DNA of 64,000 nt from Spirosoma spitsbergense DSM 19989. GTDB taxonomy: Bacteria; Bacteroidota; Bacteroidia; Cytophagales; Spirosomataceae. The stretch spans positions 19,282-83,281 of the forward strand of contig NZ_KB893511.1 in the NCBI RefSeq assembly GCF_000374085.1. Reading direction: 5' to 3'. Position numbers and translations under genes: made by a program. The notes under the pieces were generated by a model, which was not told where the DNA came from, did not search any database, and was given only the letters and a program-made list of their open reading frames with translations. Positions 1-8,902 of the stretch are shown piece by piece. Numbering within the stretch: position 1 is the first letter of the stretch; each line of letters starts with the position of its first letter.

Positions 1-1326
1 GCGGGTGCGCTCGCAGGCAAACTCCCAGGCCCGCTCCTGTACCACCGCATCGGCAAACTGCGTGGCTGTCAAGCCGTCGCCCGGCGTTAGTGCCTTCGTT
101 CCGGCGGGCAAGCCCCGCAGCCGGATCTGATTCAGCGCGTCGTAAGCGGCCTGGTCGGGGCCGCCCGTTCCCCGTGCTTTGGCTTCGGCATAAACAGTCA
201 GCACGTGGGCGTAGCGCATCATGACCGACGGTAGCGAACTACTGGAGGTCACTACGTTTCCTTTGATGTACCATTTCTTGTAGTATGGGTGCCGGGTAAG
301 GCTTTGCTGCCAGGGAATCTTAGTAGCTCCCAGCCCAAACTCCGTGCGGAACGTGGCGTCTTTGCGGGGGCCTTCGGGGAAATTTTTAAAGAAATTCAGT
401 TCCGAGAACATATCGTCCCAGCCGCCTTCTTCGCCGGGCATGGCTGTATTGCCATAGGTGGCGTTGGCCGTACCGCTACCGCCCGCAAACCCACTAATCT
501 GAAAAACGGCTTCGGGCGTGCCCAATACGGTTGGGTCATTTTCGAAAACAGCCGCAAAGGTGGGTAGCAACTGAAACCCGTATCTGGCACTGTTCTCAAT
601 GACCTCTTTGGCTTTGGCCGCTGCCAGGTCGTACTTGTCGGTTTGTTTGAGGGGCCAGCCCGCCATTGTCAGGTAAACATCAGCCAGAAACGCTTTAGCG
701 GCTCCGGCGTTGGGACGGCCTGGGTCGCGCTTGGTATTGGGCAGCATGGTTTCGGCCTTTTTCAGATCAGCCACGATCAGGTTATAGACCTGTTCGGGTG
801 ATGATTTTTTGATGGTCAGCAAACTGTCCGAATACTCGCCCGACATCACTAACGGAATATTCCCGTAAAAACGGGTCAGCCAGTAGTACGAAAAGCCCCG
901 GATAAAATAGGCTTCGCCCGCAATGATGTCGATGGTAGCTTTGGTGCCAACGGTTTTTGAATAGTTGTTGATCACGTTATTGGCCCCCTGAATAGCTTTG
1001 TAGCAGCCATTATACACCGCCCCCGACCGCTGATTGGTGGTCGATACGTTGAACTGGTCGAACTCGCGCCAGTCGGCTTTGTTGCTGGCGGGGTGTGTCG
1101 TTACATCGTCGGCACCCAGTACGGCACCATTGGCCGAGGGGTGAATGAATCCCATCGACCACTGCGAGGCCAGCCCTTTATAGGAGCCCGTCAGGGCCGA
1201 TTCCAGCCCGGCCTGCGTGGACAGGACGTTGGGGCCGTATAGCAGCCCGGTGGTGTCTTCTTCGAGGTATCCTTTGCAGCCTGCTACCAGCATAACAGCC
1301 AGGAAAATGATCGCTATCTTTTTCAT
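1..1326 (-). CDS. SusD/RagB-family outer-membrane lipoprotein (C-terminus beyond left edge)
   Basis: Open reading frame entering from the left edge; about 442 codons are visible and the C-terminus is missing. It starts at the ATG ending at 1326 with a lipoprotein signal, MKKIAIIFLAVMLVAGC, where Cys17 would be lipidated. The following sequence (GYLEEDTTGLLYGPN; ALTGSYKGLASQW; later MMRYAHVLTVYAEAKARG) is typical of SusD: an N-terminal arm, TPR-like helices and the conserved segment ending in AEAKA. It lies 19 bp behind a SusC gene on the same strand, the usual SusC-SusD order. Known role of the family: surface lid that captures glycans or other ligands for the SusC channel. The ligand is inferred from the neighbouring dehydratases to be an acid sugar or an oligomer of one. 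Confidence 0.93.
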   Translation of the reverse strand, partial: MKKIAIIFLAVMLVAGCKGYLEEDTTGLLYGPNVLSTQAGLESALTGSYKGLASQWSMGFIHPSANGAVLGADDVTTHPASNKADWREFDQFNVSTTNQRSGAVYNGCYKAIQGANNVINNYSKTVGTKATIDIIAGEAYFIRGFSYYWLTRFYGNIPLVMSGEYSDSLLTIKKSSPEQVYNLIVADLKKAETMLPNTKRDPGRPNAGAAKAFLADVYLTMAGWPLKQTDKYDLAAAKAKEVIENSARYGFQLLPTFAAVFENDPTVLGTPEAVFQISGFAGGSGTANATYGNTAMPGEEGGWDDMFSELNFFKNFPEGPRKDATFRTEFGLGATKIPWQQSLTRHPYYKKWYIKGNVVTSSSSLPSVMMRYAHVLTVYAEAKARGTGGPDQAAYDALNQIRLRGLPAGTKALTPGDGLTATQFADAVVQERAWEFACERTR

Positions 1327-1345
1327 GTCTTTGATGTTTTGAGAG

Positions 1346-4336
1346 TTAGAAGCCTAGGTTCAGGCCAAGGGTATAGTTTTTGGCGTTTGGATACGAGCCG
1401 TAGTCGATGCCAATAGCCGTATCCAGGTTTGAACCAACGTTGCTCGACTCCGGATCGGGACCTTTATAGGTGGTAAACGTCAGCAGGTTGGTCGCGCTGA
1501 AAAACACCCGGATGGTGCCCTTGTTTTTGGTAAACGCCGTTGGAAGATTATACGACAGGCTCACGTTTTTCAGCCGGACAAAACTACCGTCTTCGATGAA
1601 GCGGCTGGATTGGGTAAAGGGCTGGTAGGTTCTGGTAAACGCGGGTATATCCGACGTTTCGTTGCCGGGCCGGTAATAATCCCGGATTTCGGACAGGATA
1701 AACTGCCGCGCATCGCCCGAACCCGACAAGGCAGCCGCCCGCGTGTAGTTTAGCTTGTCGACCCCAAATACGGCGTTGAAGAATACATTCAGCGTCAGCC
1801 CTTTATACGTAAACGTGTTGTTCCAGCCCCCGGTTAGTTTAGGAAATGCCCGGCCAATAATCTGGAAATCGTCGGTTGTAATCGAGTTGTCGCCGTTGCG
1901 GTCCTCGTAGCGCGGGTCGCCCGGTACGCGGCCAAATTTGGCGGCCAGGTCGGCTTCGTTGGGTTTAAACGTACCGAGATAATTCAGGCCCCAGTACGAG
2001 CCGAGTGGTTCGCCGGGCATGAGCATGAACTCGTTGGTCGTTGACATACCCGCCCCCACGCCCGTACCCGTACCTAACCGGGCCAGACCGCCCAGACTGA
2101 TGACCCTGTTTTTCAGCGTGGACAGGTTCAGATTGGTTTCCCACTGGAAATCAGTACTACGAACCGGCGTGCCGCCCAGGGTAAACTCGAATCCTTTGTT
2201 TTCAACCTCGCCGATGTTTCGGGTTTGCGTGCCGCCACCGGCATAACTCGGCAGGGCCGCATTAAGCAGCAGGTCGGTGGTGTTTTTGTGGAAGTAATCG
2301 GCTTCAATGTGAATCCGGCCGTTCATGAATTCCATTTCTACCCCCACGTCCGTTTGGCGGGTGGTTTCCCATTTCAGGTTTTGGTTGCCCTGGTTGCCCT
2401 GATTCACACCGGCCACAGCCGCCGTATTGTTAAAGGCGACGAACACCGTGTTGTAGGGCGACAGCGTGGCGTACGGGTTGATGGCCTGACTGCCGGTCAT
2501 ACCCCAGCTACCCCGAAGCTTGAGGTTGCTGAATACGTTTAGGTCTTTAATGAACTTCTCCTCCGAAAGCCGCCAGCCCAGGGCCACCGACGGGAACACG
2601 CTGTACTTGTTATCCGGTCCGAACTTGGACGACCCATCCCGCCGGACGGCAGCCGTAACCAGGTATCGGTCTTTGTAGGCGTAATTGACCCGGCCCAGCA
2701 GTGAGAATAGCGTCCATTTCTGATAGCCCGATGCGACCGAAGCCGCCGAGTTTCCGCCGATATTGTCGAACCCCAACTGCGGAAACCGCAGGCCGGTGGC
2801 TGTAGCGGTGAAGTTTCGGTTGGTGAATTGCTGCGTTTCCAGCACGCCCACCGCCGTAATGGAATGATTGCCGACGTTCAGATTGTAGGTCAGGTTGTTA
2901 GTGTTTTGTAGCGTTACTAAATCTGCCGAATAGCGGTTGGCGTTGGGGTTATTGTTCGAGAGCCGCTGGCCGGTAAAGTTCAGGTTCTGGGCGTTCAGGT
3001 AATTGACGGCATACTGGACATCAAAAGACAACCCTTTTATGGGCAGCCTGTAATTCAGTCCCCCAATCACGTTAAACGTAGCCCGGTCGGCATTGATGGA
3101 CTGGTCGTAGAGGTGATCCAGCGGATTACGGGCTACTGAACCAATGGGGTCCGTAAAGGTGGGCTGTCCGTCGGTTCCGTAGGCGGGGGTAGTGGGGGCC
3201 CAGGCCAGTACCTGAATCAGGGCACCGCCCCCGTTGGTGTTATGATTCTGGGTTTTTGTGCCCGACAGATTCAGTCTCAGGCTCAGTTTGTCGTTGAGCT
3301 GCGTTGTCAGATTGGTCCGGAGAATATACCGTTTGAAGTCGCTGTTCTCCACGATGCCTTTCTGCCCCACGTAGTTCCCCGAAATCAGGAATGTCGATTT
3401 ATCACTACCGCCCGAAACCGTTACCTGATGCTGCTGTCCGCTTCCTCTCCGAAAAATTAAACTCTGCCAGTCGGTGCCGCCGTTCTGCTTGTAATCCGCT
3501 ACCTGAGCCGCCGAAAAGGGTGGGGTGGAGCCGGTAGCCGTAGCGCGGGTGTTTACTATCTCCGCAAACTCCCCAGCGGGCAGCACATCGTAGCGTTTGA
3601 TCACGTTCGATACGCTCGCCTGTCCTTCATACATCACTTTGATGCCTTTTGCGCCCCGTTTGGTCGTGATAATGACCACGCCATTGGCACCCCGACTGCC
3701 GTAAATAGAGGTCGAGGCCGCATCTTTCAGCACCTGAATCGTGGCAATGTCACTGGGGTTTATGAAGTTGAAATCGGCGCCCACGTAGCCATCAATCACG
3801 TAAAGTGGGTTGTTGTCGCCTAAAACGGAGTTGGCGCCCCGAACCCGGATGCGGGCATCGCCCCCCGGTGCGCCGTTGGCCTGGGTTACCTGCACACCAG
3901 CCGCCCGACCCTGTAGTACCTGATCCAGGCGCGTGATGGGCTGCTGGGCAAATTCTTTCGTAGAAATGGCCGTCAGCGCGCCCGTCACGTCGGTTTTTTT
4001 CTGGGTTCCGTAACCGACTACGACTACTTCATTGAGCGTTTTCAGGTCCTCCGACAGTTGCACATTCACATCCGTTCGTCCATTGACCGGCACGGTTTGA
4101 CTGGTATAGCCAATATTCGAGAAGATAAGCGAAGCCGTACCCGGAGCATTCAGTACGAAGTTTCCGGCGGCATCGGTGGCGGTTCCGGTGGTGGTGCCTG
4201 CCACCTGCACATTTACGCCGGGTAGCCCTTCGTTGTCAGGGCCGGTTACCTTTCCGGTAATGCGACTGGTTTGCGCAAAAGCGTAGCTCTGGCCGAGCAG
4301 CAGCAGCAGAACAACGAGTTTTACAGGGTTTTTCAT
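1346..4336 (-). CDS. SusC/RagA-family TonB-linked outer-membrane transporter
   Basis: 996 residues. An N-terminal signal peptide ending near FAQ is followed by a carboxypeptidase-regulatory-like domain (about residues 25-100, ITGKVTGPDNEGLPGVNV), a TonB-box/plug region (VVVGYGTQKKTDVTGA, about 105-220, with YGSRGANGVVIITTK) and a 22-strand-type beta-barrel ending in the C-terminal motif LGLNLGF. This is the full SusC architecture and usual length. It is the upstream partner of the SusD gene at 1-1326 and follows the DgoD-like gene by 113 bp. The pair imports ligand through the outer membrane using TonB energy. Substrate is not readable from sequence; the three nearby acid-sugar dehydratases suggest uronate- or aldonate-containing material. 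Confidence 0.96.
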   Translation of the reverse strand: MKNPVKLVVLLLLLGQSYAFAQTSRITGKVTGPDNEGLPGVNVQVAGTTTGTATDAAGNFVLNAPGTASLIFSNIGYTSQTVPVNGRTDVNVQLSEDLKTLNEVVVVGYGTQKKTDVTGALTAISTKEFAQQPITRLDQVLQGRAAGVQVTQANGAPGGDARIRVRGANSVLGDNNPLYVIDGYVGADFNFINPSDIATIQVLKDAASTSIYGSRGANGVVIITTKRGAKGIKVMYEGQASVSNVIKRYDVLPAGEFAEIVNTRATATGSTPPFSAAQVADYKQNGGTDWQSLIFRRGSGQQHQVTVSGGSDKSTFLISGNYVGQKGIVENSDFKRYILRTNLTTQLNDKLSLRLNLSGTKTQNHNTNGGGALIQVLAWAPTTPAYGTDGQPTFTDPIGSVARNPLDHLYDQSINADRATFNVIGGLNYRLPIKGLSFDVQYAVNYLNAQNLNFTGQRLSNNNPNANRYSADLVTLQNTNNLTYNLNVGNHSITAVGVLETQQFTNRNFTATATGLRFPQLGFDNIGGNSAASVASGYQKWTLFSLLGRVNYAYKDRYLVTAAVRRDGSSKFGPDNKYSVFPSVALGWRLSEEKFIKDLNVFSNLKLRGSWGMTGSQAINPYATLSPYNTVFVAFNNTAAVAGVNQGNQGNQNLKWETTRQTDVGVEMEFMNGRIHIEADYFHKNTTDLLLNAALPSYAGGGTQTRNIGEVENKGFEFTLGGTPVRSTDFQWETNLNLSTLKNRVISLGGLARLGTGTGVGAGMSTTNEFMLMPGEPLGSYWGLNYLGTFKPNEADLAAKFGRVPGDPRYEDRNGDNSITTDDFQIIGRAFPKLTGGWNNTFTYKGLTLNVFFNAVFGVDKLNYTRAAALSGSGDARQFILSEIRDYYRPGNETSDIPAFTRTYQPFTQSSRFIEDGSFVRLKNVSLSYNLPTAFTKNKGTIRVFFSATNLLTFTTYKGPDPESSNVGSNLDTAIGIDYGSYPNAKNYTLGLNLGF

Positions 4337-4449
4337 TAGAGTTGGGGGTTTTCTGGTTTAGTAAGGAATAGAGATTGGGATGCGTTATCGGGGGTTGGTC
4401 ATAGAATGCCGGGAATACCGGTGATGCTTAACCGCTGGCAGGGGTTCAT

Positions 4450-5682
4450 TTACCAGTCCACCACCGAGCCATCCAGTTCGTTGTACGACTCCGGGTTTTT
4501 CCAGTCGTGGCCGATTTTGTCTTTCATCAGGGCCTCGTCCAGTTCAACGCCCAGTCCGGGTCCCTTCGGAATCATAACGGTGCCGTCTTTCTGGAGCTGG
4601 AACGGCTTTTTCAGGTAGCCTTCGCCCAGCGTCACCTGCTCCTGCACCAGGAAGTTAGGAATGCTGGCGGCCAGATTCAGGCCCACGGCCAGCGAGATTG
4701 GTCCCATCGGGTTGTGCGGAGCGATGGGCACATAATAGGCTTCGGCCATGCCTGCTATCAGGCGCCCTTCGGTGATGCCGCCCGCGTGGCACAGGTCGGG
4801 CTGGATGATGCTGGCGGCTCCTTTTTCGAGGATTTCGCGGAAGCCCCATTTGGTAAAAATACGTTCGCCGGTGGCAATGGGAAGGTGGGTGCCCCGGGCA
4901 ATGTCCACCATCGTGTCTACGTTCTGCGCCTGGCAGGGCTCCTCCACAAACATGGGCTTGTACGGCTCCAGCTCTTTAATCAGCACCTTTGCCAACTGGG
5001 GCGAAACAGCCCCGTGAAAGTCAATGGCGATGTCCATATCGTCGCCCCCGGCATCGCGCAGGGACGCGAAATTGTCCACCGCGTATTTAATGAATTTCGG
5101 ATTCTCGACAATATTGGCCGGGTGCTGTTTGGCTATGCCGGTTTTGATAACGGTGAATCCGAGCGCTTTTTGCTGCTTGATCTGTTCCGCATTACTGGCC
5201 CGGCCGTACACGCGTACCCGGTCGCGGGTGGGGCCGCCGAGGAGTTCATAGACGGGTACGTTGAGTAGTTTGCCTTTGATGTCCCAGAGGGCGTGGTCGA
5301 TGCCGCTGAGAGCCGAGGTCAGGATGGGGCCACCCCGGTAAAAGGCGTGGCGGTAAATGGCCTGCCAGTGATGTACTACCGCCCGCGGGTCTTTGCCAAT
5401 CAAATACGGCTCCACTTCTTTAATGGCCGCCTGAATAGTCAGCGCGCGGCCTTCGAGCAGCGGTTCGCCCAAGCCGTACACACCCGCGTCGGTGTGGATT
5501 TTGAGGAAAATCCAGCGGGGTTTCACCAGAAACGTTTCGAGCTTCGTGATTTTCACCTTGCCATACTCCCGAAACGGTTCGGGTTTGGCGGCATAGACTG
5601 ATTCGGGCAAAACGGTGGCGATGCCAGCCACCCCCAGGACAGATTGAATGGCATTACGCCGGGAAATTCGGGTTGATTTCAT
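4450..5682 (-). CDS. Enolase-superfamily acid-sugar dehydratase, D-galactonate dehydratase-like, with export signal
   Basis: 410 residues. After a twin-arginine-like leader (SRRNAIQSVLGVAGIATVL) comes a mandelate-racemase/muconate-lactonizing fold close to DgoD: RWIFLKIHTDAGVYGLGEP, FYRGGPILTSALSGIDHALWD, then metal ligands in DIAIDFHG (Asp about 218), EEPC (Glu about 246) and ATGERIF (Glu about 272), and the acid/base pair in APHNP (His about 321). E. coli DgoD has the same segments and length without the leader. Predicted reaction: dehydration of an aldonic acid to a 2-keto-3-deoxy acid; exact stereospecificity is unknown. The leader suggests action in the periplasm, unusual for a catabolic dehydratase. 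It follows the ManD-like gene by 113 bp and precedes a SusC gene. Confidence 0.88.
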   Translation of the reverse strand: MKSTRISRRNAIQSVLGVAGIATVLPESVYAAKPEPFREYGKVKITKLETFLVKPRWIFLKIHTDAGVYGLGEPLLEGRALTIQAAIKEVEPYLIGKDPRAVVHHWQAIYRHAFYRGGPILTSALSGIDHALWDIKGKLLNVPVYELLGGPTRDRVRVYGRASNAEQIKQQKALGFTVIKTGIAKQHPANIVENPKFIKYAVDNFASLRDAGGDDMDIAIDFHGAVSPQLAKVLIKELEPYKPMFVEEPCQAQNVDTMVDIARGTHLPIATGERIFTKWGFREILEKGAASIIQPDLCHAGGITEGRLIAGMAEAYYVPIAPHNPMGPISLAVGLNLAASIPNFLVQEQVTLGEGYLKKPFQLQKDGTVMIPKGPGLGVELDEALMKDKIGHDWKNPESYNELDGSVVDW

Positions 5683-5703
5683 GAGGAAGTTGGGTTTGTA
5701 AGT

Positions 5704-5795
5704 GCATGGTTTATCGCTTATGGCGGTGCGGCTGGAGCCAGCAAGTGCGTCAGCGTTAAGACCGAACCACCATAAACCATAAATCAGAAACCATT
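5704..5795. repeat. Intergenic word-type palindrome (ATAAACC words)
   Basis: The gap between the DgoD-like and ManD-like genes is an imperfect inverted repeat. The left part carries ATGGTTTAT and CTTATGGCGGTGCGG; the right part carries the complementary ACCGAACCACCATAAACC and a second copy ATAAATCAGAAACC. The centre holds a small GC hairpin (GGCTGGAGCC) and GTGCGTCAG. Possible roles are an mRNA stability or attenuation structure within the operon. Confidence 0.6.
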
Positions 5796-7151
5796 CTAAG
5801 GCCTTATCAGCGTGCCATCCATTTTTCGCACCTGCCAGTTGGATTTGGTGCCGATGGGGTACTTGGCGGCTTCTTTTTCATTGATGTCCACACCCAGGCC
5901 CGGTACTTCGTTTACCGACATATAGCCTTTGTTCATGGTGGGGCAACCGCTGAAAACTTCCTGCATTTTGTCGGAAAAACTGACTGCTTCCTGAATGCCG
6001 AAGTTCCAGATGGCCAGGTCGATGTGGGCGTGGGCCGAGTGCCCCACCGGCGATACGTCGCCGGGGCCATGCCAGGCGGTGCGGACGTTGAAGAACTCAC
6101 CCAGCCGGGCTATTTTCATGGCGGGAGTAATGCCGCCAATCTGCGAGACGTGGCACCGGATGAAATCGAACAGTCGGTTCACCATTGGTTCTTTAAACTC
6201 GTTGATGTTGTTGAACAGCTCACCCATGGCAATGGGCACCGTGGTCGACTGGCGCAACTGTTGGAACCACTCCATGTTTTCGGGCGAGAAGGGGTCTTCG
6301 ATGAAGAAAGGCCGGTAGTCTTCCAGTTTCTTGATCATGTTGATGGCTTCCATTGGCTGCACCCGCTCGTGGATGTCGTGGAGCAGTTCAATTTCGTCGC
6401 CACACGCTTTCCTGACCACCTCGAACATCTTCGGTACCGATTTCAGGTAGAGCGGTACGTTCATGTAGTTGTCGGTTTCGCCCCCGAAGTTGGCTGCTTT
6501 GAAGTCGGGTTTATCGGCGGTGGCGCCAACGGCTCCGTAGCCGCCCTGCTGAATGCGGATGTGCCGGAAACCGCGCTCCATAATCTTCTTCACATCCTCG
6601 GCCACGGCTTCGGGTGTGTTGCCGTTGGCATGGGTGTAGCACGGAATGGCAAAGCGGGATTTCCCCCCCAGCAGCTGATAAACTGGCATGTTGGCCCGTT
6701 TGCCTTTAATGTCCCACAAGGCCTGGTCCAGTCCGCTGAGGGCATTGTTGAGCACGGGGCCGTTGCGCCAGTAGGAACTGACGTACACGCCATTCCACAT
6801 GTCTTCGATATTATCCACGTCTTTTCCGACGCAGAAGTCGTTGAGGTATGCGTTGATGGCCGTAACAACGGCCACTGCCCGCTGGGTAAACGTAGCGCAG
6901 CCTAAGCCGTACAGGCCCGGCTCTGTGGTTTCCACTTTCACCACAATCAGGTTGGAGCCCTGCGGGGCGGTGGCAATGGCTTTCACGCTCTTGATTTTGA
7001 CAGGCGCCAGCCCTTTGGCGTATTGGGGCGTACTTCGCTGTTCGCGCGCTTCGGCGGTAGAGAGGCCGCCAAACAGGTTCAACGCTCCGGCTGAGGAGCC
7101 CAGGCCAAGCAGTTTGAGGGTATTACGACGGGAGAGTTCGGGGTTATTCAT
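5796..7151 (-). CDS. Enolase-superfamily dehydratase, mannonate dehydratase (ManD/RspA)-like, with export signal
   Basis: 451 residues from the ATG at 7151; a longer frame reaching 7247 runs through the intergenic palindrome and lacks family similarity, so this start is preferred. The leader is Tat-like (SRRNTLKLLGLGSSAGALNLF). The body matches ManD/RspA: CYTHANGNTPEAVAEDVKK, HDIHERVQPMEA (metal Asp about 257), FIEDPFSPEN (Glu about 284), IAMGELFNN (Glu about 308), AWHGPGDVSPVGHSAHAHID (His about 358) and the closing PGLGVDINE. Family reaction: D-mannonate (some members D-gluconate) to 2-keto-3-deoxygluconate. Members differ widely in activity, so the substrate is an inference. It is the second of three different enolase-superfamily genes in one locus. 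Confidence 0.88.
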   Translation of the reverse strand: MNNPELSRRNTLKLLGLGSSAGALNLFGGLSTAEAREQRSTPQYAKGLAPVKIKSVKAIATAPQGSNLIVVKVETTEPGLYGLGCATFTQRAVAVVTAINAYLNDFCVGKDVDNIEDMWNGVYVSSYWRNGPVLNNALSGLDQALWDIKGKRANMPVYQLLGGKSRFAIPCYTHANGNTPEAVAEDVKKIMERGFRHIRIQQGGYGAVGATADKPDFKAANFGGETDNYMNVPLYLKSVPKMFEVVRKACGDEIELLHDIHERVQPMEAINMIKKLEDYRPFFIEDPFSPENMEWFQQLRQSTTVPIAMGELFNNINEFKEPMVNRLFDFIRCHVSQIGGITPAMKIARLGEFFNVRTAWHGPGDVSPVGHSAHAHIDLAIWNFGIQEAVSFSDKMQEVFSGCPTMNKGYMSVNEVPGLGVDINEKEAAKYPIGTKSNWQVRKMDGTLIRP

Positions 7152-7178
7152 GGTTTGTTTAGGGTTTATACTGTACGG

Positions 7179-7249
7179 TTTATGGGTGCGTGGTGCGGCT
7201 TTACAGCCGATGAACTTGTATACACTGACCGCACCACGCACCCACAAAC
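7179..7249. repeat. Intercistronic hairpin between SusD and ManD-like genes
   Basis: A perfect 16-bp inverted repeat, TGGGTGCGTGGTGCGG at 7183-7198 and its complement at 7229-7244, encloses a 30-nt loop that contains its own small hairpin (CGGCT TTA CAGCCG). In the direction of transcription it starts 8 nt after the SusD stop and ends about 28 nt before the ManD-like start. No U-run follows, so a processing, stability or attenuation role is more likely than simple termination. Confidence 0.7.
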
Positions 7250-7256
7250 TTTTTAC

Positions 7257-8789
7257 TTATTTATCCCACCACACGCGGGTATCCAGATCATTGGGTCCCT
7301 GCCGCTTGACGGCCTCGTTTAGCTGGGCTGAGTTGACCACAATCTCACTATCGGGATAGGGCAGCCGACGGATGAAATCACCTTTGATCTCGGAGCCGGG
7401 GTAGGGGTTTTTCGTCAACGCCGGGAAGCCACTGCGCCGGAAGTTAGCCCAGGCTTCGGAGCCATCCAGGAAGGACGCTACCCAGTACTGCGTGTTGATT
7501 TGCTCCAGCGCTTTGCCCATATCCAGCGGATGGGTGTCCAGGTAAGCTTTGATGGCGGCTTCCGGAACCGGGCTTTTGTACGACGCCATCTGCTCCATAT
7601 TGGCCCGAATGCCCTTCGCAAAATAGTCGGCTGCCATACCGGTTACCCAGCCGCGCACGGCAGCTTCGGCCAGCAGCAACTGCACCTGGGCGTAGGTGAT
7701 GTGAAATTCGGGCGCGTCCAGGGCCAGTACCGTGGCCAGGTTGACCTGCGAGTAATCCCATAAACTCGCCACGCCGTTTGCTGCGAAGGTGGACGTTATC
7801 GTTACGTCATTATAGCCCACGGGCATCCCTATCTGCACCGCAGGGTCCGACGATGCGCGTGCCGCTACCTGTTCGGGCCCGCCCTTGGCCCCCACATAGC
7901 GCACCGCAAACACGGGCAAGCGGGGGTCGTTGTTATTTTTCAGGTAATTCACAAACGGCGCCGTGAGGTAGAAATTGGTTTTCTCCCGGGCGGCCAGGTG
8001 GTTGGCAATGTAGTTGTTGTAAATGGCCGTGTGCCGGATAATGGAGTTGTCGGCGTTGGACTGGAACACCCCGCCCGCAACGGCTTTCTTGACATAGGCC
8101 TGCCCCGTTGTGCCATCCACTTTGGTCAGGCGCATGGCGGCCCGGAGCATGAACGAATAGCCGAGTTTTTTCCAGTTGGCCACATTCCCCCCGTACAGGA
8201 TATCCGTCACAACCGCAGGCTGCTTCGGGTCGAGGGCGGCCGATGCTTCTTCCAGTTCCTTCAGGATGTCTTTATAAATGTCCTGCTGCGGGTCGTATTT
8301 GGGCGTGATAATCTCCGTAGTGTACCCCTGCCCGGCCTCTGTATACGGAATGTCCCCGTAGGTATCGGTCAGAATCATGAAGGCGTATGCTTTCCAGATA
8401 CGGGCCGCGTTGTAGGTGTTTACCTGGAGCGGGTCGCCTTTGGTCTGGTCCAGCACGGCAATCAACTGCTTCACGACGTTGCGGTAGAAATTAGTCCAGA
8501 CCAGGGGCGTGTTGCCGTTGTTATTCTGGTTGTAATTTCCGCCCGACAGCGAACTGCCGTAGGGCGTAATAATCTGCTGCACAATGGGAAGCGTGTAGGT
8601 CAGCATGCCCAGCGTAGAACCACCGTCGAGGTAGGTAGTGCTCACGATCGCTTTGTTCAACACTAATGATGGAGCCAGGGAAGTAGGGTCCACTTTGTTC
8701 GTATTGAGTTCGGTAAAGCCGTCGTCGCAGGCTGTCAGCAGACTCAGCGACAGGACGAGACCAAACAGGTATTTGAGGTTTGTTTTCAT
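7257..8789 (-). CDS. SusD/RagB-family lipoprotein (SusD-like_2 type)
   Basis: 510 residues from the ATG at 8789; the frame extends further upstream to 8858 but only this start gives a lipoprotein signal (MKTNLKYLFGLVLSLSLLTAC, Cys21). The sequence resembles the SusD-like_2 subgroup (TELNTNKVDPTSLAPSLVLN at the start, ILTDTYGDIPYTEAGQG in the first third, QVQLLLAEAAVRGW late in the protein). It is preceded by a full SusC gene with a 113-bp gap containing a palindrome. Predicted role: surface binding of ligand for the SusC at 8903-12034. The two SusD proteins of this locus belong to different subgroups, so the pairs are probably not recent duplicates. Confidence 0.93.
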   Translation of the reverse strand: MKTNLKYLFGLVLSLSLLTACDDGFTELNTNKVDPTSLAPSLVLNKAIVSTTYLDGGSTLGMLTYTLPIVQQIITPYGSSLSGGNYNQNNNGNTPLVWTNFYRNVVKQLIAVLDQTKGDPLQVNTYNAARIWKAYAFMILTDTYGDIPYTEAGQGYTTEIITPKYDPQQDIYKDILKELEEASAALDPKQPAVVTDILYGGNVANWKKLGYSFMLRAAMRLTKVDGTTGQAYVKKAVAGGVFQSNADNSIIRHTAIYNNYIANHLAAREKTNFYLTAPFVNYLKNNNDPRLPVFAVRYVGAKGGPEQVAARASSDPAVQIGMPVGYNDVTITSTFAANGVASLWDYSQVNLATVLALDAPEFHITYAQVQLLLAEAAVRGWVTGMAADYFAKGIRANMEQMASYKSPVPEAAIKAYLDTHPLDMGKALEQINTQYWVASFLDGSEAWANFRRSGFPALTKNPYPGSEIKGDFIRRLPYPDSEIVVNSAQLNEAVKRQGPNDLDTRVWWDK

Positions 8790-8805
8790 GATTTTTACTG
8801 GCTGG

Positions 8806-8896
8806 GTCAGTAGGTAGTGACTGGTTGTCATGCCTGGTCTACGGCTGGTAATGTCCACAAATGACGATTTATGACAAGCAATAACTACCTACTGAC
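8806..8896. repeat. Intercistronic palindrome between SusC and SusD
   Basis: Perfect 13-bp arms, GTCAGTAGGTAGT at 8806-8818 and its complement at 8884-8896, extended inward by a weaker pair (GTTGTCAT with ATGACAAG). It fills the gap between the SusC stop and the SusD start. Intercistronic structures of this kind could set different mRNA levels of SusC and SusD; that role is inferred. Confidence 0.65.
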
Positions 8897-8902
8897 GATT
8901 TT

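Noticed and set aside
4507..5268. Long plus-strand open frame of 253 codons opposite the DgoD-like gene
   Set aside because: It mirrors a well-conserved enzyme on the other strand and has no recognisable domain; long antisense frames are common at this GC content.
6024..6905. 293-codon plus-strand frame opposite the ManD-like gene
   Set aside because: Antisense shadow of a clear enzyme gene.
7152..7247. Upstream extension of the ManD-like protein by 32 residues
   Set aside because: The extension runs through the intergenic palindrome, and the inner ATG gives a proper Tat-like leader.
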